Shown piece by piece: positions 17,901 to 24,009 of a DNA stretch of 26,998 bases. The notes below the pieces were generated by a model. It was not told where the DNA came from. It did no database searches and saw only the letters and a program-made list of their open reading frames with translations. The translations under genes were made by a program, and so were the position numbers. Origin of the DNA: an uncultured Alistipes sp. (GTDB taxonomy: Bacteria > Bacteroidota > Bacteroidia > Bacteroidales > Rikenellaceae); the NCBI GenBank assembly GCA_934754975.1, contig CAKVKI010000005.1, positions 1 through 26,998 on the forward strand, given 5' to 3'. Position 1 is the first letter of the stretch, and the number at the start of each line of letters is the position of its first letter.

Positions 17901-18144
17901 TGCTGTTACGGTCCACTTCGAGGGCGAATCGTCCCCTTACGTCGGACGAGGTGGCGACAGGCGTATCCTTGGCATAGATGCTGACTCCGACCAGCGGCGT
18001 CCCCGCTTCGTCGAGGACCGTTCCCGAGATCGTCTTTTTAGACGCACGCTGGGCATAGGCCGGCGACAGCACTCCCAGGCTGCACACGATCACAACCATC
18101 ACCCGGAAGCCGGCCTTCAGTTTGGTAAAGTAATCTTTTTTCAT
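14926..18144 (-). CDS. SusC/RagA family TonB-dependent outer-membrane transporter
   Basis: This 1072-residue protein has a signal peptide cut near AYA-Q (31/32). A carboxypeptidase-regulatory-like beta domain follows at about 37-110 (ISGTVLDEAGTPLVGVSI), then DDVLVVGYGTQRKVDLTGAV and the plug with GVRVTSSEGTPG, PLYVVDGV and KDAASTAIYGSRGANGVI at about 125-240. The rest is the beta-barrel, ending in an aromatic residue (GGINITF), as expected for BAM-dependent folding. It imports oligosaccharide across the outer membrane with energy from TonB-ExbBD, with SusD as lid. It has the extra N-terminal CarboxypepD_reg-like domain common in Bacteroidetes but no sigma/anti-sigma signalling domain. It starts 12 nt after the UroD-like gene, so the two are almost certainly co-transcribed. 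Confidence 0.97.
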   Translation of the reverse strand: MKKDYFTKLKAGFRVMVVIVCSLGVLSPAYAQRASKKTISGTVLDEAGTPLVGVSIYAKDTPVATSSDVRGRFALEVDRNSTIVFSYIGMKTQEIPAQQVTDLTVEMENDATEIDDVLVVGYGTQRKVDLTGAVASLDAESATKNRVVMDLSSVLLGKVSGVRVTSSEGTPGSQAKITIRGTTSINSDSNPLYVVDGVISENMNVSPGDIESISVLKDAASTAIYGSRGANGVILISTKKGDKNRTTVDIYAMAGVQHIARDIPMMNSRENVEKNYMRSFIYRTAAEGVGDINTVDPRGYEVFQDPEGNFYYVSKTAAYSGEYYRTRPLYYNTNWQKEMTQYAPLYDFRVSVNGSTKTNRYAIMVNAQNQDGIMINTGWDSKSARVNFSQDIAKWLDVGVYLSYTRSNAFGNAGNRQDGIIYNTLTQSPLYPSDFGMDFKTPDGIPILNLSNPVSLAKLNTRDKRNSSLSGTASINIKPLEGLTINLNQTYYTNDEEIHLYYPSTVAEGNSANGRARFERGWSEGWSSENTATYTREINTIHRITGMVGMSARSTRWENFNVEGNQFEQEDLGYYGFPSAKTMLPPGLSDTKVNEVSFFGRLNYSLMDKYIFQATVRADGSSRFAENNKWGYFPSASAAWRISEEGWMKNVRFINNLKLRASWGISGKQAIGAYESLAKVGTYVTTINGLDPVMASYFSSLENSNLKWETTTEYNVGLDVDFWDSRLGVVIDAYNKTTSNLLYANPVPQYTGYGTVTENMGKIRNRGIEFTVKAVPVQSRNFEWMLDFNIGLNRSKVLALGIQDWQTIGTGWRTGDQGYLEVGKPIGNWYGLKVLGIWQSQSQIDQAIAQGLIDESQKPAPGQYRFYDKDGNGKTTAEDRVIIGSAEPDFTGGLSTSFTYRNLTLSANFVFTYGNQIFNGNSYEMSGSNNYNNAYKSAVNRWKPTLYHYDAVNGVRGELFMEGNPSNKIPISSSGLTPVEMANDTWIEDGSYLRMQDITLSYTLPEKFVRKLRLGNVRIFLTGTNVFCWTSYSGFDPDVNVSSGQASYLQPGLDYFSYPRARSFSGGINITF

Positions 18145-18156
18145 AGATCATCTTTT

Positions 18157-19395
18157 TTACTTTGAAAATTCTTTTACGGCATCGAACATCGCAACGATGT
18201 TCTCAGGGGGTACGTCCGGCATAATGTTGTGGACGGTATTGAAGACGAAACCGCCTCCTTCGGAGAATATTTCCAGGTGACGCGTCACCTGCTCTTTCAC
18301 CTGCCGGGGCGTACCGTTGTTGAGTACGCTCTGCGTATCGACGCCTCCGCCCCAGAAAGTGACGTCCCGGCCGTATTCGCGTTTGAGGTGAACGGGGTCC
18401 ATGCCCCGGGCATTGATCTGTACCGGATTGATGATTTCGAATCCGGCGTCGATGAGGTCGGGCAGCAGGATGTCGATGCTTCCGCACGAGTGGAGCATGA
18501 TCTTCATGCCGGAATGCGATTTCACGTAATCGCACATGGCCTTATGGCGCGGGAAGAAGAGTTCGTGATAGGTTTCGGCCGGCATGAGCGCTCCCTGATT
18601 GGTCCCAAGATCGTCGCCGAACTTGATGATATCGACGATGTCCCCGACGGCCTCGCACGTCTTTTCGATGTTCGCCATATGGCGTTCCACCAACGCGTCG
18701 AGCAGTTTTTCGACTTTGTCGGGCTGCAGGAAAAGGTCCATCAGGAAGTTATCCATCCGGCGCAGGAAACAGCCCCATTCGAAGAGGTTGCAGCCGATGC
18801 CCAGCACCAATGCCTTGTCAGTCTGCTCCCGCGCCTGGAGGGTCTTCTCGCGCAGACGCTTCCAGAATCCGGGGCCGTCGTTGCCGTCCCACGGGGTGAT
18901 GCCCAGACCGCCCCAGACGCTGAGGGCCATATCATCCCCCAGATTTTTGTAATTATCCGGATAATCGTCGATGTAGGGAAAGATGGTCTGGTCGAAAAAC
19001 GTGGCTCCGACCGGCATTTGACCGACGACCCGCCCGGAGGGACCTTTGGCAAGCCAGACTCCGTCGGACTGCTTTTCGGGATTGAACCATGCGGGGTAGA
19101 GAGCCTTGTGTCCCGGCGTGAGTTCCAGCTCATGCCAATATTCGGGACAGTCGTTGAAAAAACGCCCCACATCGAGGACATCGACCCCGAAATGCTCCAA
19201 CAGTTCCATCGGGGGCTGCGATACCTGCTGAATCACATCGTAACCATAATTCTTGAGGTCCAGGCTCAGGTATTTGACCAGATTATCGTAAGCGACAATC
19301 GAAATGCCCGAACTGGGAGAAGCCCCAAGATCCACCGGCACCCGGTCCGGAGTCCGGTGGTTGACAGCGGCTAAAATTCTCTCTCTTGAAGTCAT
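18157..19395 (-). CDS. UroD/corrinoid-methyltransferase-like protein 1
   Basis: This 412-residue cytoplasmic protein belongs to the uroporphyrinogen decarboxylase (URO-D) superfamily, which also contains methyltransferases such as MtaA, MtbA and CmuA. It has the usual opening TSRERILAAVNHRTPDRVPVD, FGDDLGTNQG (about 259-268), HSCG (302-305), NPVQINARGMDP (about 323) and VPPENI near the end. HSCG matches the H-x-C zinc site of the methyltransferase branch. The third ligand, Cys in those enzymes, may here be His389 in TVHNIMP. True heme-pathway UroD is unlikely: it is shorter and would not sit in a PUL operon. I infer methyl transfer, for example removal of an O-methyl group from an imported sugar, but no corrinoid protein is visible here. 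The gene lies between the ROK kinase and susC in one transcript. Confidence 0.85.
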   Translation of the reverse strand: MTSRERILAAVNHRTPDRVPVDLGASPSSGISIVAYDNLVKYLSLDLKNYGYDVIQQVSQPPMELLEHFGVDVLDVGRFFNDCPEYWHELELTPGHKALYPAWFNPEKQSDGVWLAKGPSGRVVGQMPVGATFFDQTIFPYIDDYPDNYKNLGDDMALSVWGGLGITPWDGNDGPGFWKRLREKTLQAREQTDKALVLGIGCNLFEWGCFLRRMDNFLMDLFLQPDKVEKLLDALVERHMANIEKTCEAVGDIVDIIKFGDDLGTNQGALMPAETYHELFFPRHKAMCDYVKSHSGMKIMLHSCGSIDILLPDLIDAGFEIINPVQINARGMDPVHLKREYGRDVTFWGGGVDTQSVLNNGTPRQVKEQVTRHLEIFSEGGGFVFNTVHNIMPDVPPENIVAMFDAVKEFSK

Positions 19396-19449
19396 TCGTT
19401 AAGTTTAGTTAAGGGTTAGTAGTAGGTATAATTAGGTGTGGTAAATCCT

Positions 19450-20424
19450 TCAGACGCCGAGCGCGTCGGCCGCCACCGACAGCGAGGCGTAGTCCCCCAC
19501 TGCGTCGCCGAGCATGGCCGGTACGATGCGGCAGACGCGGTATGCCGCGGGCAGGGTTTCGCGTCGGAGCGCGCGCTCCATGGCGGGAATGAGCAGTTCG
19601 CCCGAACGCGCGAATATGCTCCCGATAACGATAGTGTCCGGATTCAGCGTGTCGATCAGCGCCGACAGCCCCCGGCCGAGGTATTCGCCGGATATTTCAT
19701 AGATTTCGCGCGCCAGTTCGTCACCCGCCTTCGCGGCTTCGGCGACGGTCTGAGCCGTTACGGAATCCATTTCGGCACGGGAAGCGCAGAACGAGACCTT
19801 GCGGCCCATCTGGAACTGCTCGTCGATTCTGGTCCGTGCGAGCTGGGCGATTCCGCCCCCGCTGCAGAAGCCCTCGAACGAACCGCTCTTGCCGTATCCG
19901 ACAGGTCCGAATCCGGCCAGCCGGATATGTCCGACTTCGCCGGCATTGCCGTTGGCGCCGCAGAACAGCCGCCCATCGATGACAAGGCCGGCCCCCAGTC
20001 CGGTGCCGAACGTGAGAAATATCATGTTGCGGCTGCCCTGCCCCGCTCCGAATTTCCATTCGGCCAATGCGCAGGCGTTTGCATCGTTCTGCAATGCGGT
20101 CTTTACGCCGAAGCGCTCCGCAAGTATGTTTACGATGGGAATGTCGTCCCAGCCTTTCAGGTTGGGAGGACTCATGATAATTCCCTTTTCACTGTCGAGC
20201 GGACCGCCGCAGCTGACGCCTATTGCATCCGTATTGCCGCACGAAAGGCCGCAGCGCGACATGAGTTCGGCCGTATGCCGCATGATGTTTTCCAGCGTCG
20301 TGCCGACTTCCTCCGTCGGGAATTTAATTTTATCGACTACTTCGAGCGAGTTTCCGTCCATGCGCCCGTATATCACGGCGCATTTGGTCCCTCCGATGTC
20401 GATTCCAAGCAGGTTCTTTTTCAT
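19450..20424 (-). CDS. ROK family sugar kinase
   Basis: At 324 residues this has normal ROK length. It shows the ATP phosphate motif GIDIGGTK (7-14), GVSCGGPLDSEKG (69-81), QNDANACALAEW with the catalytic Asp114, LTFGTGLGAGLVIDG (137-151) and GEVGHI (Glu163, His166), which contact sugar. There is no N-terminal helix-turn-helix, so it is a kinase and not a NagC-type repressor. The usual zinc motif CxCGxxGCxE is replaced by GPVGYGKSGSFEG, without cysteines. It would phosphorylate the imported hexose; the GH92 neighbours make mannose the first candidate, but glucose, GlcNAc or a heptose cannot be excluded. It is the first gene of the long PUL operon, with a LacI-type palindrome 41 nt upstream of its start. 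Confidence 0.92.
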   Translation of the reverse strand: MKKNLLGIDIGGTKCAVIYGRMDGNSLEVVDKIKFPTEEVGTTLENIMRHTAELMSRCGLSCGNTDAIGVSCGGPLDSEKGIIMSPPNLKGWDDIPIVNILAERFGVKTALQNDANACALAEWKFGAGQGSRNMIFLTFGTGLGAGLVIDGRLFCGANGNAGEVGHIRLAGFGPVGYGKSGSFEGFCSGGGIAQLARTRIDEQFQMGRKVSFCASRAEMDSVTAQTVAEAAKAGDELAREIYEISGEYLGRGLSALIDTLNPDTIVIGSIFARSGELLIPAMERALRRETLPAAYRVCRIVPAMLGDAVGDYASLSVAADALGV

Positions 20425-20465
20425 TTTTAGCAGCGGTAAGGTTAGGTTGGTTGTTAGCTAGAGCT

Positions 20466-20481
20466 ACTTAAACGTTAAAGT
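20466..20481. promoter_or_regulatory. Predicted LacI-family operator 1 (ROK/PUL operon)
   Basis: ACTTAAACGTTAAAGT is a 16-bp palindrome with a single mismatched pair and a central CG, the arrangement bound by LacI-family proteins. It is the exact reverse complement of operator 2. It lies 41 nt upstream of the ROK start codon, so a bound repressor would block transcription into the whole PUL operon. Confidence 0.82.
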
Positions 20482-20557
20482 TTTTATTGCAAATTGCTGT
20501 ATTTATAATTTACACATCGTTCTATGGAATTTTGATTAAACAGCTGAAAATCCGGAG

Positions 20558-20571
20558 TTACAACGTTGCAA
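20558..20571. promoter_or_regulatory. Weak operator-like palindrome upstream of ROK
   Basis: TTACAACGTTGCAA is an imperfect palindrome on the same AACGTT core as the strong operators, but its outer positions do not fit the consensus. Its centre is 91 bp from the centre of operator 1. It may be an auxiliary site that allows looping, or chance. Confidence 0.25.
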
Positions 20572-20674
20572 TCACCTCGATATCAGCGAGGATTCCGAAT
20601 ATGGACAGCAGGCAAAAGGCGGGATACCTGCGTATAATATAGTCTTTCCTGATCGTTTAAGAACTATAATATTA

Positions 20675-20708
20675 CAAAAAAAGACCCGAAATACAAAATA
20701 TATTCGCT
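20675..20708 (-). terminator. Possible weak terminator after the gmhA-like gene
   Basis: Read in the gene's direction, a short imperfect stem (CGAATA against TATTTCG with one bulge) is followed by GGTC and a run of seven T. The stem is weak and AT-rich, so this is tentative. It begins about 30 nt after the stop codon and before the promoter region of the ROK gene. Confidence 0.25.
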
Positions 20709-20736
20709 ATTTTCATCTCCGGCGGCATCGTTTTTC

Positions 20737-21324
20737 TCATTCGTCTCCGGCAAGTCCCATTCCCTGCTCGATCAACTGCACCAGCGTATGGATCACTTTG
20801 ATATGGATTTCCTGCGCCCGGTCCGAAAATTTCGTAGGCGGAGTACATATATCCACATCGCAGTGAGCCGTCAGCTTGCCGTTCGACTTGCCCGTCAGCA
20901 CGACCACTTTCATCCCTTTCTGCCGGGCCATTTCCACCGCCTTGACGACGTCTTCGGAGTTGCCGCTGGTGCTGATTCCCAGCAGGACGTCGCCCTTCCG
21001 GCCGCAGGCTTCGATATAGCGGGAAAAAATCTGGTCGAACCCGTAATCGTTTCCCACACAGGTGATATAGGCCGGATCGGATATCGCGATGGCCGGCAGC
21101 GCAATCCTGTCGCCCCTGAAGCGGGCCAGCAACTCTTCCGAGAAGTGGGAGGCGTCGCACATGGAGCCGCCGTTCCCGCAGGAGATTATTTTATTGCCGT
21201 TGCCCAGGGCTTCGATCATGATCGAAGCGGCGTCTCTGATTTTGCCGATGTTACTGTCGTCGTCGATAAACCGCTGCAGCACATCGGCCATCTCCCTGAA
21301 GTTATTTCCGATTATATTTTCCAT
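20737..21324 (-). CDS. gmhA: GmhA-like SIS-domain sugar-phosphate isomerase
   Basis: At 195 residues this matches GmhA (phosphoheptose isomerase) over its whole length. It shows SCGNGGSMCDASHFSEEL (48-65), GNDYGFDQIFSRYIEA (91-106) and GISTSGNSEDVVKA (116-129). The zinc and catalytic residues known from E. coli GmhA are in place: His60, Glu64, Gln171 and His179. GmhA interconverts sedoheptulose 7-phosphate and D-glycero-D-manno-heptose 7-phosphate, normally for LPS core. Here it is a single-gene unit with its own LacI-type operator, between the regulator and a sugar kinase, and no other heptose-biosynthesis gene is nearby. A catabolic role is therefore plausible: mannose 6-phosphate to fructose 6-phosphate is the six-carbon analogue of its known reaction. 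The family call is firm; the substrate is open. Confidence 0.9.
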   Translation of the reverse strand: MENIIGNNFREMADVLQRFIDDDSNIGKIRDAASIMIEALGNGNKIISCGNGGSMCDASHFSEELLARFRGDRIALPAIAISDPAYITCVGNDYGFDQIFSRYIEACGRKGDVLLGISTSGNSEDVVKAVEMARQKGMKVVVLTGKSNGKLTAHCDVDICTPPTKFSDRAQEIHIKVIHTLVQLIEQGMGLAGDE

Positions 21325-21441
21325 TAATTCCGTTGAAGTTTAGGTTAGATTTTCGGTTTGCATATTTGATAAAATTGATTGGATTTTTCAATTTCCGCCC
21401 CGAATCTGCGGGAAGAAATTCATTCGAGGAGAGGTAGATTT

Positions 21442-21457
21442 ACTTTAACGTTTAAGT
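21442..21457. promoter_or_regulatory. Predicted LacI-family operator 2 (gmhA-like gene)
   Basis: ACTTTAACGTTTAAGT has a central CG and one mismatched pair. The symmetry continues with TTT on the left and AAA on the right (21439-21460). It lies between the regulator's stop and the gmhA-like gene, 117 nt before that gene's start. It is identical, in reverse complement, to operator 1. Confidence 0.82.
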
Positions 21458-21474
21458 AAAGCGGGCAAAAAAAT

Positions 21475-22491
21475 TTAATCCTTGAAATTCAGGCTGCACG
21501 AAAGTATTACTCCTTGTTTGGGCGTGTCCGTTTTCTTCTTTTTGATCTTCAGATGCCTGATCTCCTGGAGTAAAATGCGAACCGCTTCGCGCCCGATACT
21601 GCTGATCGGCAGCTGGGCCACATTCATGTGCGGCGCCAGCACATCGAAGATCTTCTCTTCGTGGATACAGGCATATCCGAAATCCCAATTGATTCCCTTG
21701 CGCGAGCAGTACCGGAAGAAATGCGACGCCAGCACATGAGTCGTAAAGAAGAATGCATCGACGTCGGGGACCTTTTCGAAGATATTGTCGAGGACCTCCG
21801 CGATGCTGTTTTCATAATCTTTCTGATCCACTTCGCCGTACAGTTCCTGCTCGGGCGTCACGCCCATATCCTCATGCGCCGTGTTGTAGCCGGAATAGCG
21901 CAGCTGCATGGTATACAGATGCGTATTCGTCGTGATGACCGCAATTTTTTTATAGCCTTTCTCTAGCAGATGCTTGACCATGTTGAAACTGGCCACTTCG
22001 TTGTCGATGATGACATAGTTGGTCGCCAGCTCCGGGAAATACCGGTCGAACAGCACGAACGGAAACTTGTCCTCCATCATATCGACGATTTTTTCATCCG
22101 AGAACTTCGTGGGCGCCATCAGCAGGCCATCCACCTGCTTCGCACGCAGGATGTCCACCATCTTGGCTTCGCGTTCCCGGTCGTTCTCCGAACTGCAGAT
22201 CATCAGGGCGTATCCGAACTTCTCGGCCTCCAGTTCGATGGACCGCGCCATCGACGAATAGAACAGGTCGCCGATCGACGGGACGATCAGGCCGAGCGTA
22301 TTGCTGCGGCCGTCGTGCAGACTGCGCGCCAGCAGGTTGGGCTGGTAGTTCAGCTCCTTGGCGCACTCCTTCACCCGGTCGCGCGTAGCCACACTGATCC
22401 CTTTCTCCTCGCTTTTCCCGGAGAGTACCCACGACACGGTGGTCGTGGAGAGGTTCAGTGCGTTAGCGATATCTTTGAGCGACGCGTACAT
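21475..22491 (-). CDS. LacI/GalR family transcriptional regulator of the locus
   Basis: This 338-residue protein begins with a LacI helix-turn-helix (SLKDIANALNLSTTTVSWVL, 4-23) and the hinge block YQPNLLARSL (49-58), whose Leu normally inserts into a central CG step. Residues about 64-338 form a periplasmic-binding-protein-like effector domain (TLGLIVPSIGDLFYSSM, DGLLMAP, FVLFDRYF, VIIDN), so it should sense a small cytoplasmic sugar or sugar phosphate. It is the only regulator in the window. Palindromes with a central CG precede the ROK, gmhA-like, UroD2 and GH92-2 genes, so it probably represses all of them until the inducer appears. A degenerate site upstream of its own gene suggests autoregulation. 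No DNA-binding residue looks damaged. Confidence 0.95.
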   Translation of the reverse strand: MYASLKDIANALNLSTTTVSWVLSGKSEEKGISVATRDRVKECAKELNYQPNLLARSLHDGRSNTLGLIVPSIGDLFYSSMARSIELEAEKFGYALMICSSENDREREAKMVDILRAKQVDGLLMAPTKFSDEKIVDMMEDKFPFVLFDRYFPELATNYVIIDNEVASFNMVKHLLEKGYKKIAVITTNTHLYTMQLRYSGYNTAHEDMGVTPEQELYGEVDQKDYENSIAEVLDNIFEKVPDVDAFFFTTHVLASHFFRYCSRKGINWDFGYACIHEEKIFDVLAPHMNVAQLPISSIGREAVRILLQEIRHLKIKKKKTDTPKQGVILSCSLNFKD

Positions 22492-22514
22492 GCGGATTAC
22501 AAAATTTTACGGCA

Positions 22515-22547
22515 CAAATTCAGTCGGCATCCCGATAAGTGATACAA
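22515..22547 (-). promoter_or_regulatory. Candidate promoter of the LacI-type regulator
   Basis: On the minus strand, TTG (22545-22547) is followed after 22 nt by TGAATTTG (22515-22522), seven of eight matches to the Bacteroides -7 element TAnnTTTG. It would give a short leader of roughly 15-20 nt before the ATG. The spacing is at the long end of what is accepted. Confidence 0.35.
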
Positions 22548-22585
22548 GTTTATGCAAAAAAAATGAAATATGCAAATAATAGGCT

Positions 22586-22601
22586 ATTTTCACGTTAAAA
22601 T
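22586..22601. promoter_or_regulatory. Degenerate operator-like palindrome upstream of the regulator
   Basis: ATTTTCACGTTAAAAT is a near-perfect palindrome with the same length and central CG as the strong operators, but it differs from operator 2 at four positions. It lies 94 nt upstream of the regulator's start and could serve autoregulation. Confidence 0.35.
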
Positions 22602-22861
22602 AAGCGATTTTTCTTATCAGACACAGCAAAATCGGAGAAAACGCACAGGCATTTCTAAAAAATTCAAGACAATCGCTTTATAAATAAACATAGGTATAAA
22701 TCGGCTTCGCCCTGAAATCACCGGAATATTCGACATAACAAACTATATATAAGTGAATTAAACAACACATGAAGGCAATATGCTTTGAAGCCTCCTCTGC
22801 CTCGTCCATCCGCCCGGATCCGCAGTCAGCGACAAATTTTGAATAAAAAATTATATTTTTT

Positions 22862-22891
22862 TTGGATTTTTGAAAAAAAAAGCTAACTTTA
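22862..22891 (+). promoter_or_regulatory. Candidate promoter of UroD2, overlapped by operator 3
   Basis: TTG (22862-22864), a 19-nt spacer and TAACTTTA (22884-22891) fit the Bacteroidetes pattern TTG-N19-TAnnTTTG except for the last base. Operator 3 begins inside the -7 element, so a bound LacI-type protein would directly block the sigma factor. Confidence 0.45.
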
Positions 22892-22901
22892 ACGATTAAA
22901 T
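22886..22901. promoter_or_regulatory. Predicted LacI-family operator 3 (UroD2)
   Basis: ACTTTAACGATTAAAT keeps the left half of operator 2 exactly and has a variant right half. It ends 17 nt before the UroD2 start codon and overlaps the predicted -7 box. Confidence 0.7.
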
Positions 22902-22918
22902 AACCTAAAACTTCAATT

Positions 22919-24004
22919 ATGACATCCAAAGAAAGAGTAAAAGCCGCCATAGAACGGCGTCCTGTCGACCGGCTGCCGATCTTCATGTGGTTTCACCCGG
23001 AAACCACCGCCATACTCGCTGAAACGCTGGAAATCCCGGCCGCAGAAGTGGGCGTGGCGATGGGCAACGACGTCTGCCAGAAATGGGTCGGCAACAATTT
23101 CGCCATGGAAGGCATCGTCCACGAAAACGAAGGCGACACCCACACCGACTATTGGGGAATAAAATGGGGCCGTTACGGCGGATTCAACCAGATCATGCAC
23201 TACCCGCTGGAGGGGAAGGGCGAACAGGAGATCGCCGAATACCGTTTCCCGTACGACCGCATCGACGACCTGTTGCGGAATATGGATGAATTGGCGCCCT
23301 TCCGCGAAGCCTATTTCATCGGATGCGACGTGTCGCCCTGCATTTTCGAATTTCTCTGCCGGCTTTTCGGCATGAACGACGCCATGCTTCACATGGCCAT
23401 GCAGCAACCCGGCTTCCTCGACTTCATACGCCGCGCCGTGGATTTCAACGTCAGACTGGCCGAAACCGCATGCGGCCGCTACGCCCTCGACTGGCTTTGG
23501 ACCGGCGACGACGTCGGCGGGCAGCAGGGCATGATGCTCGATCCCGCCATGTGGCGCGAGATACTCAAACCCCAGCTGAAACACATCTTCGATGTCGGCA
23601 AGCAGCACGGCCTGCCGGTGGCCTATCACTCCTGCGGCGGCATCCGCCCGATCATCGGAGACCTGGTCGAAATCGGACTCGACGTACTCAACCCCATCCA
23701 GTGCGACTGCCCCGGCATGGACGCGCTCGAACTGAAAAAAGAGTTCGGCAGGGAGCTGACCTTCATGGGCGGAGTCGATACCATCGGCCTGCTGCCGAAG
23801 GGTACGGCCGGCGAAGTGCGGAAAGCCACGCGCAGGCTGATCGACGGCATGACCGGGGACGGCGGAGGATATATCCTCGCGGCTTCGCACACGGTCCCGC
23901 CCGAAACGCCGCTGGAAAACATCTTCGCCATGTACCACGAAGCGGGGCTGACGCGCGAAATGATTTTCGACACGGCTGCAGACATCCGCAAAAAATACCG
24001 CTGA
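22919..24004 (+). CDS. UroD/corrinoid-methyltransferase-like protein 2
   Basis: This 361-residue cytoplasmic protein is a second URO-D superfamily member with the same opening as the first (TSKERVKAAIERRPVDRLP against TSRERILAAVNHRTPDRVP). Shared blocks are GDDVGGQQG (about 196-204), HSCG (237-240), NPIQ..CPGMD (about 258-268), GGVDT and ETPLENI. H-x-C is present. The distal ligand position has ASHTVPPETP, with His324 where the methyltransferase branch has Cys. QCDCP adds two cysteines absent in the paralogue, so the substrate or metal site may differ. It begins the divergent plus-strand unit under operator 3. A role in removing methyl groups from an imported sugar is inferred; its exact acceptor and donor are unknown, and no corrinoid protein is in the window. 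Confidence 0.86.
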   Translation: MTSKERVKAAIERRPVDRLPIFMWFHPETTAILAETLEIPAAEVGVAMGNDVCQKWVGNNFAMEGIVHENEGDTHTDYWGIKWGRYGGFNQIMHYPLEGKGEQEIAEYRFPYDRIDDLLRNMDELAPFREAYFIGCDVSPCIFEFLCRLFGMNDAMLHMAMQQPGFLDFIRRAVDFNVRLAETACGRYALDWLWTGDDVGGQQGMMLDPAMWREILKPQLKHIFDVGKQHGLPVAYHSCGGIRPIIGDLVEIGLDVLNPIQCDCPGMDALELKKEFGRELTFMGGVDTIGLLPKGTAGEVRKATRRLIDGMTGDGGGYILAASHTVPPETPLENIFAMYHEAGLTREMIFDTAADIRKKYR

Positions 24005-24009
24005 ACCCA

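Larger units (their letters stand above)
20425..20736. other. Intergenic region between gmhA-like and ROK genes
   Basis: This 312-bp AT-rich gap holds no convincing gene. It contains the strong operator at 20466-20481, a weaker palindrome with an AACGTT core at 20558-20571, a lone half-site CGTTTAAG at 20654-20661 and a possible terminator for the gmhA-like gene at 20675-20708. It is therefore the likely promoter region of the ROK-UroD-susCD operon. I could not pick a single convincing -33/-7 pair for that promoter. Confidence 0.6.
22492..22918. other. Divergent intergenic region between lacI-type gene and UroD2
   Basis: This 427-bp gap is strongly AT-rich apart from a GC-richer patch at about 22776-22835. 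It contains a promoter candidate for the regulator (22515-22547), a degenerate operator (22586-22601), and the UroD2 promoter with operator 3 (22862-22901). Two TATGCAAA copies lie 18 bp apart at 22551 and 22569. A 102-codon minus-strand frame at 22678-22986 has unconvincing composition and overlaps UroD2, so I do not call a gene. Confidence 0.55.

Noticed and set aside
18157..19395. Authentic HemE (heme biosynthesis) for the UroD-like genes
   Set aside because: Length, the HSCG methyltransferase-type motif, duplication and the PUL context fit the methyltransferase-like branch better.
20575..20591. A small stem CCTCG/CGAGG between the gmhA-like and ROK genes
   Set aside because: The five-pair stem with a seven-base loop has no T-run on either side, so it is too weak to call a terminator.
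22678..22986. A 102-codon minus-strand frame in the divergent region
   Set aside because: It overlaps the start of UroD2 and runs through the operator and AT-rich promoter DNA, with no recognisable motif.
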